From positions 1,178,001-1,242,000 of the forward strand of contig JAZAYU010000012.1 in the NCBI GenBank assembly GCA_038501625.1: a stretch of 64,000 bases of DNA, read 5' to 3'. This DNA is from Corbicula japonica. Its lineage: Eukaryota > Mollusca > Bivalvia > Venerida > Cyrenidae. Below are positions 1-12,993 of this stretch, one piece after another. Both the position numbers and the translations under genes were made by a program. The notes under the pieces were generated by a model. That model was not told the DNA's origin. It ran no database searches and was given only the letters and a program-made list of their open reading frames with translations. How positions within the stretch are numbered: position 1 is the first letter of the stretch; every line of letters starts with the position of its first letter.

Positions 1-990
1 ATTAATTTAAAACAGTTAACTCGTGTGAGATTATCGAGATCAAAACTTACAAGACCTGATATTAATTCAATAACCTGATTTCTTGGGGACATCTCGCAAA
101 ACTTTTCAAAATATTTATCACCAATATAGCTATGCATGTGTTTCCAAAGATTGTATCGGAGACTATCTTTGTTTACACAAAACAATACAAGATGCACGGA
201 TATTGAAGCAGTACATATTTTACACTTTGAGCAGTGGGAGTCGAAATCTCTGGAAAATAATTTTGAAAGAATAATGACTACAGTTCGGCAAAATGGGAGA
301 TAATCTCTGTATAACTCGCAAAAGCGCCAAGCATTACACAGTATAATTTCATTGTGGATACTGTAGAACTCACAAAGTTTGTTATCAAGTAATATATTAT
401 TTGTAAATTCAAATGTAGCCTTGGTCGCAATGCTTTTCTTTACCATATTTTTCCAACATGGCAACTTTGGAAAAACCAGTTTGTAGAGTTTAATCAACAG
501 AACTGAATGCGAAACTCGGTCAAAACATTGGCGTACGTCAAGAAAACACTTGTATAATTTTGAGTCGTGTTCTTGAGCGAAATAAATGCTTTCGCGAACA
601 AAAAATGAAGTAATAGTGCAACTCATGTTTTTTCTGAAAACCACCTTGAAGTTGATTTATGTTTAACATTGTGTTGTTTGAGTCTATAATGTGCAAAATA
701 ACTTTCTCATATAACTTTAGAATAGAAGAGCATAGCGAAATCGCACGATAGCTATCGGGATCCTTTTTGTTTTTAGTACCTCCTTTAAAAACTGTGGTGA
801 TATACCCTCTTTTCAAGTCAGTTGGTATATAAGAGAAATCAGACATAGCTTGAAAAAAGTTAGTTAATGCGGTAATTAGTAACCGTTTTTGATCAGATAA
901 AGTGCACCGTATCCCGTTAAAAAGCATTTTCATCGACAGTTAACCTCCATTATCAATCGACTGTCGTTTTCTCAAACATTCAAAGACAAA
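1..990 (-). mobile_element. Decayed LINE (non-LTR retrotransposon) reverse-transcriptase fragment
   Basis: On the - strand, 933-538 encodes the start of a non-LTR RT. It has the signature P-x2-LKRGYITTVFKGG followed by a D-x-YRAISLCSSILKLYEK block. A one-base frameshift near 635 moves the reading into another frame. That frame is then open from about 630 to base 1 and contains RT motif A, KCFLDVRQCFDRVSH. About 20 residues after motif A the frame passes straight into a C-terminal region with a Cys/His cluster (HCSKCKIC...H...C). The polymerase core with the catalytic YxDD box is absent, so there is a large in-frame internal deletion. The element runs off the left edge of the window. Its 5' part was split by the inserted element at 991-2391 and seems to continue at 2392-2465. 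The class assignment rests on motifs; the clade (CR1/L2/RTE-like) is not resolved. Confidence 0.82.
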
Positions 991-2391
991 TACGAGGGCG
1001 GATCAAAAAGTTCGTGGACTTTTGTCATTGCATCTTAATTTGAAACACGTTCGCAATAAATTATATATTAAATTAAATCAGAAAACAAACGTAACAAACT
1101 GAACTAAAATATTCATATATTTAATCGAATTCAAAAGCGCGTCGCTTATTTGAATAACCTTGGTAACACGTAGTCGGCGCACGCCGTTGCCATTGTACTT
1201 TATAAAGCATAAACCTGTCAATAAAAACAAAACTACTAGTGGAAAAAGAGCCAAACTTCGCAACGTCAAAGCACGGTATACAAATGATGTCATGCCGAAA
1301 TTTTACATCATTCTGACTATGCCTTATAAAAACAGTCAATATTTAAGAGAGCTATTACCAACGTTAAAACGTCAGAAATGTCGCCGTCATATATCGCCCG
1401 GAAATACGCGCTATTATAAAATTCTGTCATGGTCTTTGAAAATCACCTCATGAAAAGCTATAATAATTTAGCAGACGCAAATGAAAACTTCCGTAAGCCG
1501 AGCTCTAGTTTTTAAGTGGTACCATTGTTTTTTTTACGGTCAGAAGAGCCATTAAAAAGGACTGGGGTAAGGAAAAAAGAAAAAAAAACGGCGTTACGGC
1601 AGTGACGTCAAGCCGGGAGGTTATTGAAGCGGACTAAATTCTAACTATTATGGCGCTTTTCGAGCTATTCTAGACTGAATGAGGTACCTTGCAACGGATA
1701 TTGCCAAACAAATGACATTTAAAGGTGTGTTAATAATTAACTAACAAATATGTTTTTTTCAAAAAATGTTTTTGTTTGGTATTTGAATCATAACAAAGTC
1801 ATTTATTATCAAATAAGAATAAATAAGTTATTTATAATTTTAATTAAACTTGAGTAACAGCTACACAGACTGTGTCCACAATGCAAAGACTTGTGATATA
1901 TTAACAAATACAAATTTGTAATGAGTTTTTTTTACAGTTACACGCCCTTTGCTAAAGTACCGCGATACTGTGGGTATTGCATTCCCGGTCGTTTCTTCGG
2001 AAGAGGACCACTTTTTTGATCGCCTCATATCCACTTGCGAGACTTTGACCATCAATGATACACTACTATGTTCGATCAATGGGTTCCCCGGAATAGCATT
2101 CCGGTGACGGAGTCTATGTAAAGAAACTTAGAACATACGCCGCTTCGCTAACGCTGCGCCCGTGAATTAGCGTCGTTGACGTTATTAGATCTAATTTTAC
2201 GTGCGCCGGATAGCGGTTAGTGTATGATTTTAATTGTTCATAGTTTTTTTACGTGATGTTGTATTTTGCTGATATTTCGTAAAAATATGCTGGACATATT
2301 CCGATTTAAGCTTGTGTAATTTTATTTGTTATATTTTGAATAATATAACAATTATAACAAAAGTCCACGAACTTTTTGATCCGCCCTCGTA
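991..2391. mobile_element. Mariner-like TIR element, 1.4 kb, TA-flanked
   Basis: Perfect 34-base inverted repeats beginning ACGAGGGCGGATCAAAAAGT lie at 992-1025 and 2358-2391. Counted from the TA at each end (991-992 and 2390-2391), this is the typical Tc1/mariner target duplication. The length is right for mariner, but I find no transposase: short frames inside show no DDE/D motif or helix-turn-helix. Two points suggest a recently active non-autonomous member: the ends are perfect, and the interior has stops in all frames. The insertion interrupts the LINE. When it is removed together with one TA, a LINE-like frame reads through the junction. Confidence 0.8.
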
Positions 2392-2465
2392 CATACCTGA
2401 AGCGAGTGATTTTGTGTGTGCACGACATCCAAAAAGTCACGTGGTATAGCCACCCTGAGTATGAC

Positions 2466-5400
2466 AGTTTTAAGATATTATAAGCACTTCTAGAGACTTT
2501 GGTAATGCATTCTAATAGTCTTATCAATATCCAAAGCATTATGCAACTCTTTAGTGTCTTCTACGCAACAACAACAATCATATATAGTACTCATATTTTG
2601 ATAAGGGATACTTGTGTAGTCTGTAGGCTTTATAAAAGAACACAAACAAAATGTAGTGTTTCATAAACTGTAAATAACGAATGTATTAATCTTCACAATA
2701 ACAATTGCAGACTACACTATTGGCCCTTACCAAATGTTAAGTAGTATATTAGACATGTAAGGACCAATATTGATCACGTGGTATAAAGAAGCATATTGAA
2801 AAGTAGAATTGGCAGTTAAAATGATATCATTTAATTGACCTTCGTGGAATTGAAAGCAGTTAGTTAGCGAATAATGACAACTGCATAACCTTCCTGTATT
2901 GAATACAGGAAATAATAAAAAATCAAATAGGTCTCATTCTAACGTGTAGTTGCCACTTGGTATTCTGAAAATGATTGAAGCCTCAGTTCTTGTGCTTATG
3001 TTTAATCAAAATGTTTTTCTTGTATGCCTCTTTAAACATGACGTATTTTCTGGATTAATTATGGTCATGTAGTATTAACTACTACAGGATCATTATGAAT
3101 AATGTACAACTATGATGACCCATGAGAGTTAGAAGGGATTTTTAGAAAGTAATTTAAATGTTTTGTCTGTGAAAATATTCCTTTTTATGACATTTGTCTA
3201 AAAATTAACTATGTATTGTATTACAGAATTGTTATTACACGCAAATGTTTGAGTCAGTGCGATGTTTGTCTGAATTTATCTTTATTCTCATTGTAAATCA
3301 AGTCTTTACAGATGATGTGCGTATACTGCAGGTTTCACACAGCAAAAAAGTTTAAATTATGTTAATTACAAATAGAATCATTAGTTAAGTAAAGCTGTAT
3401 ACATAAATGACATTGTTTTTTTCTGATGGGGATCTTTATCCGAGAACCTCAATGTTAGCTAAGTATAGTGTTTTATTAGATGTTTCTGATTTTCATTGTA
3501 TAAACTTAATTTCTTATGTCCATTTTATGGTATATTTATGGTCGAAGAGCCGTTAACGAATCTTTCTGATAAAGCCTCGTATAGCCCATAAAAATTGTAC
3601 ATCGCAAGTATTCGTAATGACGCAAACATGCTCACTTGGGTGGGGTAATGCAAACAACCTTTGAAGGTGTCTTTCAAGTTAATAGGATTAATAATAATAC
3701 TAACAATTTTATTTTAAGAGGGTGACTTATTTGACAATGTAATGCACACAAATTTAGAAGGTGTCTTTCGTATGATGTTAATTATTTCCATTATAAAATT
3801 TAAACCATATTATTAAAAACAATTTACTTAATAATTCCTATGATATGATCTCCAGTTTTGGGAATTACTTCAAATGTGATTACCTTTAAACTGAATTAGT
3901 GTTTATTTTTAATTGTGGGATATTTTCAATATATTCAACATATCATTCAGAACAGTGCTTCTAAAGATACGAGTATTATCCAGTGTTTATCTTAAATATC
4001 ACATTACATTTGAGAGAAAAACTCCTTCAACATAAAATTTTATGCAAAACATTGCTCAAGGAGCATGTATAAGTACAGAATAAAATTAAGACACTATCGC
4101 TTTATTGTGAACTGAAATTTACATTGTACACTTAAATGATGGATTAACTGTCTAATAGAATTCTGAACAGGGTCGCGCAGACGATCGTCGTGTGCATATA
4201 ACAAAGCATTCATTTCCCCGAGGGCTCATATTCCAAGTTTCTTAAATTGGCTTTTACGTAAATCTCAGTCACTGATTCCCTTTGGTGCATTCGAACCGTT
4301 CATTTTAGGCTTTTCGGAGATTTAGAAGTTATTTATAGCTAGCGTTTATGCCAGAAAACGGCATCGCAATGTTGCATAAGCTTAAAGATGCATCTTTTTT
4401 CTAGTTAGGAAGATCTCTATGCTTTATGTCTAAGCTGATTGCAGCCTAATTGTTTCTAACATTACACACATCTTTATTATTGAATTTGATTCTAGACAAA
4501 ATCTTCTAACAGGAACTAAAAGTCTCTATCATCGTTATCATTCTTTATAAAATGTGTGAAAGAATATAGAAGCTGTATCACGTTTCTAAATAATTTGAAC
4601 ACGAAAGCTCAGTTTGAGTAAAGTTTATGATGGAAACCTGTTTTGGGGAATTTCAGCTCAAGGATGAAAACATTAACATCTTCTTGTGATATTTTACCCT
4701 AACTGCCCTCAGTTAATTCAACCTCGTAAACGCTTTTAGTCACATGTGAAATGTTTTGTAACAGTGTCACTGTCTTGATTGTGCTCAAAACGGCCTCAAT
4801 GGGCTTCTGTACAATAATGAAAATCCTTTTCTCTCTCCATTTTGTTTCAAAATTCTCACGTATGTTCAAGATTTCAAACTTTTCAAGGAAAATTTTGATG
4901 CGACACAGTTAATGTATTTTGCTTGTAATTTTGACAAAGAGGGCAGAATGCGCAAAAAATGGTATTAAACTGATGAGTTTCTTTGCCAAAAAGACCCCGA
5001 TACATAAATGGTTCATGTATTATTGAATTGCCGAAAAATTCTCAAGTACTTAAATGACTATGACACTGAGTCGAAAATCATTTAATTTTCTATTTGAAAT
5101 TTAGGGCCTATTGTGCATCTATCAACATAAAAGAGCGTGTATGCTAATGGTGGATTGGGTGTTTGTGTGTGCGTGCAATCATAAATGCTTAATTAACATC
5201 GCTCAGTTTATTGTCTCATAAATAAGATCTGCCATTTTGGTTGGTGCATAATAAATGTCAAACGTGGAAAAAAAGTACTGTTATCATGAACTTCTGAACA
5301 TTTAAGGAAATGATCATTTTTTCATTATTAGGGTGCCACTTTGCCCGGCTTCCAAGAGGTCTATAATTGTTTAACTGACGCATGTTTTTAGTTTAAAACC

Positions 5401-6518
5401 AACACAAATATAAATCTACATACAGTGACTAAGCAAACACGTCTCTTTGTATAACAATAACGCTTATAGAATCCATATTCTAAACAAGTTTGGCAAAAAT
5501 GGTGTAAAGCCTGAAAATTATACACGATTTATATATATGGACAGCACATTTCACAGTAGAGTGCACGTTTGACAGCGATTGTGGAAAATACTAACGACGA
5601 AGAAATGCATTAACAGAAATCTGAAATGTTCGCAGGTTCAATCGTAAATTCGAAATATACGATTTGAGAGTATAGCTCCGCTACACATCTTCAGGCATTG
5701 TTTTCTGTCACAAGAGTGATGATGCGCGGTTCAACAAACTCGTAATACATTACCAACTTCTGAATAAACATTGATTTTGCAGAATAATCGGTTTAAATTT
5801 ATTTAGGTTTTAGCTATTCTTCAAATTGTCATGTTGTTAATCTCTTTGTTCTATTCTGGAAGCACGTACTTCACGATGCAATCGGAAGCGAAATAAAACT
5901 TTCATTTCAAAGGAAAACAATAAAATACTCTTAATTAAAGCGGCATTACTTCAGTTTAACCCGCTCTTGTATGAAATATTACATGTATTTGGAACTATAG
6001 GCACAAATTTGCAGCATTAGTTCGGGCTAATAAAATTTTAATTTACTAAAATAAATTTGGTCCGCGCGACTAAAAGCGAAAGTAGGATTTCCGAAACGTA
6101 ACAAAGATCGCGCATGAAGTGGTCTCTCCAGTATATTTAGCTGCTTAAAAGTTAGTTAACGATAATTTAACAATATCATTGAAAATCCCGTCTATTAGAA
6201 AGAATTCGATCGGACCTTTTTATGTTCTGTTAGAGAGTTTATATATTGGAGTCTATATGGACAAATATGATTTTTCAATAGTATATTCTTACTTAGGTTT
6301 AGGGCTGGGGCTTTAAGTGTTAGACATTATCAAAACTATTCTTTTACAAAGCATTTAGTGAGTCTAATGGAACATTTGAGATTTCTTAGCTAGTTTTTGT
6401 TTGTTTGTTTGGTTTTCTCAATATTTCCCTTTCATATCTACCGACTGGTATTAATTTATTAGAACAAATTTGACGAGCCTTAATACTTGTATGTATTGAC
6501 TTTTAACTTTTATAAACT
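2466..6518. other. AT-rich non-coding stretch
   Basis: No exon, RNA gene or clear repeat seen. I looked specifically for upstream exons of the GRIN3-like gene (membrane segments M1-M3) and found none, so they probably lie to the left of the window. 4160-4320 is slightly richer in G+C and open in one frame, but has no splice context or recognisable motif. Confidence 0.5.
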
Positions 6519-6698
6519 ACAGTCAAACCTGTCTAGCAGCCACCCAAGGGAGAAATAAAAGTGGCTGCTGAAGATAGGTGGCTGTTTAAGACAGTAAAAA
6601 CTTAGAACAAAATGTTAGTTTAGGTCGTCATATTTAAACTGGCTGTTTAAGACAGGTGGTTGCTATTCACAGGTCGCTGCTAAGGCAGGTTTCACTGT
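6519..6698. mobile_element. Palindromic MITE, family P, copy 1
   Basis: A 180-base element with imperfect inverted ends, ACAGTCAAACCTGTCTAGCA at the left and its near reverse complement at the right. The inside is built from repeated GGTGGCTGCT / AGCAGCCACC motifs, so the whole unit can fold. A second copy lies at 12815-12993. It ends 24 bases upstream of the GRIN3-like exon at 6723, so it sits in the polypyrimidine/branch-point region of that intron. Confidence 0.75.
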
Positions 6699-6722
6699 TT
6701 AAAACCGCAGGATATTTTTCAG

Positions 6723-6873
6723 AGATCGTGAATTAGATGCCTACCTTGGGGACTACCCAATACTTGACTATGCAAGGGCCAAGTTGGACCCGGATTGTAA
6801 ACTTCGTTTGCTCACACAGACTTTCGGTGAAGACGGGTACGGCATTGGATTGCCAAAAGGCTCTCCCCTGAAG
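6723..6873 (+). CDS. GRIN3-like NMDA receptor subunit, exon encoding late S2 lobe
   Basis: A 151-base internal exon, acceptor TTTTTCAG/A and donor AAG/GTACAT. The first base completes a codon from an upstream exon outside the recognised region, and the end is in phase 0. It encodes DRELDAYLGDYPILDYARAK, then a DPDC segment and GYGIGLPKGSPL. This is the S2 ligand-binding-lobe region of NMDA receptors, closest in pattern to GRIN3 subunits (LDY...DCKL...GYGIGLP.NSPL). The Cys in DPDC is the expected first half of the conserved S2 disulfide. NMDA receptor subunits form ligand-gated cation channels at the plasma membrane; GRIN3 types bind glycine (family knowledge). It joins in frame to the exon at 9046. 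Confidence 0.9.
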
Positions 6874-8059
6874 GTACATTTATTCATGACATTCATGTTG
6901 CTTTATTCAGTTTCGTTGGTATTGATTTTAACGCACACCGAATAACCCTTCGTCATGTCAAGATGTAAGAATGTTGCTTAAGGTCTAAAATCACACTCTT
7001 GTTAAGGCGCCAAAGACAAAACAGCTATAAATAAACCCATTTGATATAAGTGATAATGAATGTCAGGGATGACCAGCAACGCGCGACAATCTTCAGAGGG
7101 ACAACTTTAAATCAACAGGATGAACTTGTTAATAAAATATCAGTACTGGTCTTCAAAAAGAACTCGGTTGGAAAACAAATGTTTCGGAACATTGAAAAGG
7201 CGTTGCACTGTGTTTGTGGGTGTATCCCTGTTGCTTTGGGTAATGAAGTATCTCTATTGTTAGCTATGTACTGACCTCTATATATAGTAACTCGGTATGG
7301 CCAACAATGATTGTCGGAAAATCTCCAATGTTCATATTCTGAATAGTTACTTACTATGGATGGTTTGCAAGAGTTTTTGGAACATCCCTTATGTTAATTT
7401 AGCTTTGATCTCGGTAGATACTAACTTTAGATACTTAGTTAGTGTTTGGAACCCCCCTTTTGTTAATTGAGCAATGATCGCGATAGATACAAACTCTAGA
7501 TGATTAAAACGGGTAAGCACAACTGAATTAGGAAACACCGCAACAAAAGCCACGACAAATTGTCTCTAGGCTGAAGATTTTTTTTATATTTATTACAAAA
7601 TTTAAACATATATATTGATATATACACTTAATACAAATAAGTTCTCGGGCTGATTTATATAAGTTTGAGATTAATATTTCAAAGCGTATGTATACTATAA
7701 ACTTCTCCGTTTCCATCAAACGTCCTCCATGTATTACATTATTAATTTACATACAAGTATGTTTTGATATTCATGTTAAAGCGTCAAACAAACATACTTT
7801 AATATAAGAATTGTGCACCATACTCTCTAGCAATCAGTGAGTGATGGATGCATGGTTTAATATGAAATATCATAAAACAGTATAACGAATACGTCTTGAA
7901 GCGCTTTTTTATTTTGAAAACAATTTTCTGTTTCACCATAGACTTGTTTATATTATTCCTGTTTGCAATTGATGGTCATATTGCTGTACTTTTGAGTTTA
8001 AATATTTACACTTAAAACTTCGCCCTCTACGATGAAGTCTTATTTGTTTAACGAATCAT

Positions 8060-8365
8060 AATTTCTGATGGTAAACAGTGTGACGTATTACTTTAAAAGG
8101 CGTGGCTACAATAGAATCGGGCACTGTCTACTGGACGGTGCACAATGTACATGTATGATGTCGCCGAACACGCCTGTTTTGCCACGAGTAGCTGCGAAAA
8201 ATCGTGCCGTCATTCACTTGGTCGTCAACGTTGCTGTTCCAACAGCCATTCGAAAAAGCCATAATATCACAAATTCTTCTCACCATTTCCGTATTTATGA
8301 GAGTATTTGTATGTGTAACTATAAGGATTGAATCGATATAAATTTGATGGTTTTCATTTGGGTAT
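8060..8365 (+). repeat. Dispersed repeat family Q, copy 1
   Basis: Shares a ~270-base block with 52015-52320 in the same orientation, including GTGACGT(A/T)TTACTT, AGGCGTGGCTA and TTTTGCCACGAGT(A/T)GCTGCGAAAAA. Weaker similarity extends upstream (TTTACACTT(A/C)AA...TCCTATTT-type blocks). No coding capacity. The right end grades into an inverted repeat. Confidence 0.7.
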
Positions 8366-8475
8366 GAAAAACAGTTTGATTGTTTAAAGTACGCGTGAAG
8401 CCCTTCATACACTTTAAACAACGCATCTGTTTCCATACCCAAATGAAAACCATCAAATATCGTTTCAATCCTTAA
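8325..8475. repeat. Long hairpin at the end of repeat Q
   Basis: The arms AAGGATTGAATCGATATAAA-to-GGGTATG (8325-8368) and their near-perfect reverse complement (8433-8475) flank a ~65-base loop. The - strand open frame across this stretch is a by-product of the inverted arms. Confidence 0.75.
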
Positions 8476-9045
8476 ATGAAACAACTACTATCTTAAAAAT
8501 TATATAAAACGATAACCATTCACAATTGCATATGTTTGAAATAAATCGAATAGACGACTAGTCTGTCGGCTCATGTCAGCTCTTGTTAAGATTTCTTTAA
8601 CGATTTGAGAAGCAATCAAATATTATTCAACATCATCTTCGTTCACTGGACTGTTTCTGTCTCAGTAGAATTACAACACTTGAGAAACATTGGAACGTTC
8701 ACATGTTGTTGCACTAAGCAAACGACAACAATGGCACGTCTGCTTTCGCACCAATGTCAAACAAAAATCGAAACTTATGTACATACACGTGAAACACGAA
8801 AATAATAAATTGTTTGTGAAAGAGTCCGTAACCCATTACAGCATCAAAAAGTATTATATAAAATAGAAATATGTTTGTTATTTGGGCCACCTTGAGGTGA
8901 ACCTACCAATGACAATGTGTTCGTTCCAATGTTTGCTAGGCATTTGCAATATTTTTTATTTATATAATTTTTATATTGAAATATATGATATACACTGTAC
9001 AAAATAGTTTCTCGGATATATTGAGTTCTTTACAAACGTTGGCAG

Positions 9046-9336
9046 GGTCCGTTGTCCAAGAAAATTCAAGAGTACCATGAGAGCGGCTACATAGAGGACC
9101 TAATAGACGTGCACTTCGCGGACTCCCAGTGCTACAAGCAGAGAATCAAGCAAGAGGACTCGCGCCTCGAGGTGCAGCATCATGCCGGAAGTTTTGTCAT
9201 GCTCTGTGTAGGAATTATTGTCGGAATTGGAGTCCTTCTTCTAGAACACGGCATCTTTAAATGGCTGGTCCCCTTTCTACGCAAGAGGCCTGGTCACAGT
9301 CTTTGGAAAAGTGTCCATGTCATGTTTTTTAGTCAG
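9046..9336 (+). CDS. GRIN3-like NMDA receptor subunit, exon with final membrane segment
   Basis: A 291-base exon of exactly 97 codons, acceptor TTGGCAG/GGT and donor AGTCAG/GTAGGT, phase 0 at both ends. It completes S2 (KKIQEYHESGYIEDL...DSQCYKQ) with the second expected disulfide cysteine. Membrane segment M4 follows, HHAGSFVMLCVGIIVGIGVL, then LLLEHGIFKWL and a basic stop-transfer run FLRKRPG. Like the neighbouring coding exons, its G+C is clearly above that of the flanking introns. The pattern is that of ionotropic glutamate receptors, and the upstream exon makes GRIN3 the best subclass. Confidence 0.92.
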
Positions 9337-12300
9337 GTAGGTCATATTAGACGCTAACTTAAGGACAATTCAGGCTCCGATGTTATAAACTGACAATGAA
9401 AATCCGTCTCAGATTTCAAGCTTCCCACTTGCCAAGCGTGAGAAAGATTTCAATATCAATTAATCAGATTGCCGAGATCAAACATTGGTCCATCCTCATA
9501 TTTATAACCCTTAATCTTGAGGCTTTTGACAACCTTACACGTTTCAAGCTACATATTACATAGCGCCTAAAATGAGTTTGAAGACAACAGTAATTATTTT
9601 ATAGCCAGTGTAACAAACAAGAATAATTCTAAGAACAGCGTAACATCATCACGATCTTTTAGCAAACTAACAACGGAGCAGGTGTTGCATTATAATGAAA
9701 GGTAATTATATGGCCATTGCGGAAAAATAACTGGAATGCCAAAAGATAAATAATTTATTTTCTAGACGAATTATAAGTAATGCATTATATTTACAGTAAA
9801 CTGTTACTGGATGATTTTTAATGTGCACATCTATTTCGACCTAGTTTTCTAAGAAAGTTGTTAAGATATTTTGTTTGTGATAACATAAATAGTGTGCACT
9901 AGTCTAAGAGTTTTTGTCTTAGCACATCAAAAATGTCGTTACAGTTATGCATTGCGTTAAAGAATTGTTATTTCTTTCAAAATGCACGAACTTTTTCAAA
10001 CTCTCCTTCCAAAACAATACTTATCGATTTGAAGACATCAGGGCATAAACATCTATTTTATAGATTTGTGACCGTTGGTCGGTGGCCATTAGACGAATGT
10101 CTTTGCTTATTAAGCGGTTTGGGGGAAAAGCTGGCTCAAGCGGCGCAGCTACCGTTTGGGTCTCTTGGTCACGAGCTCAATCCTGTCCCCAACTATTTAC
10201 TGGGAACAGGTTAATAAACTATTACTCCATTTGTAAGTTCTAAATTCCTTTTTTAATTCTGGTGGACTTTTCAATATTCAAAGTTATTATAATATAAAAT
10301 TTCCAATGTAACACAATATGATGAACACATCTAAAGACAAGCACCGAATTTCTAACTTTGTTAACACAATGAAGACGTTTGTTTGACTTTACTTGTCGAA
10401 AACTTTATTAAGACTAAAGATGCATTCTAAAATTGATATTAAGATTTTCTAAGACAAAACCCTAAAACATAAATTAACCAATGAAAATTTAAAAGAAAGT
10501 AACATATTGTCCAATGAAAAGTTATGTTACAAAAAGGTGAAACCCTTAGCTAAATTTTGGAAAGTTTGCTTAACAATTTCTTAAGGCTTCACACTTAATC
10601 AACAAAATATGCTGAATTGTTTTTACAGCAATGACCAAGTGCAAGCTGCTAAAATCCTAAGCAGCTTGACTTAATTAAATCTTCTTTGATAAGGTGATAA
10701 CTTAAAACATTTAATACTTTACTTAAATTTAAGATGTTAAGTAACATATTTCAAAATAACTAAAATCAATGAATAAGAATTTCTATATTTTAAAATTCAA
10801 AATAATAATATTTCAAAATTATGCAATAAAGAGTTTATTGCCTGAAATACTTGGTTACAGATTTATTGTAACAGTTATAACGAGCTGTCGTTGAAAATGT
10901 AATAGATAGTTTATTTTAAATAACATACATCGAATATATCGAAGGATAAACATGTTACTTCTTGTCTTAATATCTTTAATCTTTTACGGCGTGTTTTAAA
11001 AAAATACCCAATTTACGTTCTACATATTTAAGCCGGTAATTTTCTGGCAACATTTCCCTCCTACTTTTTTCTTGAAGATGACAGGAAACAAGGTATTTTT
11101 ATGCCCTGGGACTTCGAACAAGTAAAACTAATGCTAGTTAATTATGGCTATATTCAAGTGACTTAAAGATTATTTTTCTAACAGAGTTCCATTAAAATCA
11201 ATAGCGCACCGTACATCTTTACATGTCCATATCTGTACATACATCATTATTATTCATTTCTGAAAGTAAAGCATCGTTAAAGCCCAAAATTGGAATAAGT
11301 CTATGAAGTGCGAGAAACCTGTTCCAGGAAAACTCTAATAACACTTTCAAGAATATTCATCATACATTGAAAATGAGATACAGTTGGCTTTGCAGGTTCT
11401 TTTTGTGAGATATTAAAAAAGATAACTTCGATGCATAACTGAATTCGAAATATTCCCACCAAATTTGTTTTATTTTGAAGATATTTTAAATTCATTAAAG
11501 TTTTTCATACTATGAATACAGTATAAATTTTTGAACTGTTTCATTCGCAATTTTGAAATTTTAAAAAGTGATATATTTGTAAATTTTCCATAAAATGTCG
11601 TAAATGAAAAACATATATATGTACATGTACGTTATATTTTTTTCTTACTTCATACTTTTCTTTCTTAAATATAAGTTATCAACAGCCGTAAGGCATAAAT
11701 AATAAGAATATTAGTTGCCTTCTACAATAATCGTTCGGGATTGTCCTGTAAAAAAGTGCGGTTAAGATCAGCCTGTCCGTTTTGCAATTCTTCGCTTGTT
11801 ATAGACAAATACTGGCTGCTGTAGAATTAATATTGTTAGTTTATAGGCCTTCTTAACTTACTTATGACAATATAACATCTTGATTGAGTACCGCAATGTT
11901 GGCTGAACGTCTAGAAAAACAAACACGACAAACACAACTCGACAATAGCAAATATGTGCAAAACTCGATTACTCCAGGAATTCAATTAAACGATTCGAGC
12001 AAACGAGACACGTGGATCAATAAATGAAGGCAGAATGGAAGACAGTTTCACGGGTTTCCTATAGTCTTATCAAATTATGGATGATTTGCAGTTTAACCAA
12101 TTGGACAATCTTATTTCTCTTCGAATTGTTAACGTTCTTGTGAACTTTATTTGCAGTTGTTTTGAAAAATAACAAAATATGCTTAAACAGATGTTCTTAG
12201 CAATGGTTTCTCTGAAGTTAGATGTTAGATTTAAACTTTTCAAATTTTCAATAATTCATTGGTATGGTGTATTTCTTTGTTAAAACATCCTTTTATTTGT

Positions 12301-12814
12301 TGTGTCATATGACTAAAGTTATTGAATAATTACATAATTGTAATTATACCTAACTGAGCATTTTTCTTAAATAAAAAATTAGATAGAAAATCCTCCATTA
12401 AATATTAAAGGAAATACTTTTTCAAAAGAAATTCATGCCATATTTATCAAAGTTTTTACAACAATATCATTTTAGAATGTGTTCTTCTTATGTCAAGTGT
12501 AAAATAAACTCTCTAAAATAGAAAACGAACATAAAAAAGTAAATTATGCATATCAGGAATTGCCACACTCACAAAACACAGCCTTGAATATTAACGAATA
12601 TTAATGCGCATGCGTGATAAGTCGATACTTCCTTTAACTGTATTCTGATCAGTTTGTTTAGTCCGGTATATTGTAGGTTTGTTGCATCAAAATACGCATC
12701 TTTACACAAATACTGATATGTATAACACGATGTTTTAAACAAATTAAATTTTTAACATTTTGTCAAAGACATTCTGATGTTATAAGAACTTATATCAGTT
12801 TTGCTGTTGTATAT
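9337..12814 (+). other. Intron of the GRIN3-like gene, first part
   Basis: AT-rich and without recognisable exons. The open stretch 9933-10214 has no splice signals or known motif and its composition varies along its length, so I do not call it. 12540-12600 holds a short remnant of repeat family R (TGCATATCAGGAATTGCCACA). Confidence 0.6.
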
Positions 12815-12993
12815 ACAGTGAGACCTGCCTTAGCAGCCACCTGCTATTAGCAACCACCTGTCTCAAACAGCCAATTTGAATATGACTTAAACTGACTTAT
12901 TGTTTTGAATTTTTACTGTCTTTAACAGCCACCTGTCTTTAGCAGCCGTTTTTGTCACTCCCTTGGGTGGCTGCTAAATACAGGTTTGACTGT
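12815..12993. mobile_element. Palindromic MITE, family P, copy 2
   Basis: A 179-base relative of 6519-6698, with ends ACAGTGAGACCTGCCTTAGC and GGTTTGACTGT and the same internal AGCAGCCACC modules. Lies in the large intron of the GRIN3-like gene. Confidence 0.75.

Larger units (their letters stand above)
6874..9045 (+). other. Intron of the GRIN3-like gene
   Basis: 2.2 kb of AT-rich intron between two phase-0 splice sites. It contains the dispersed repeat at 8060-8365 and its hairpin. 7050-7274 and 7528-7719 hold short open frames without splice sites or motifs, and I do not regard them as coding. Confidence 0.75.

Noticed and set aside
1078..2079. Frames inside the mariner-like element as a transposase
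   Set aside because: No helix-turn-helix, no linker motif and no DDE/D signature could be read in any frame.
8128..8484. 118-codon - strand frame
   Set aside because: Runs through the arms of a hairpin and repeat Q, with no motif and no equivalent frame in copy 2 at 52015.
9933..10214. 93-codon + strand frame in the GRIN3-like intron
   Set aside because: No splice sites, no similarity to NMDA receptor tails, and the neighbouring exons join in phase without it.
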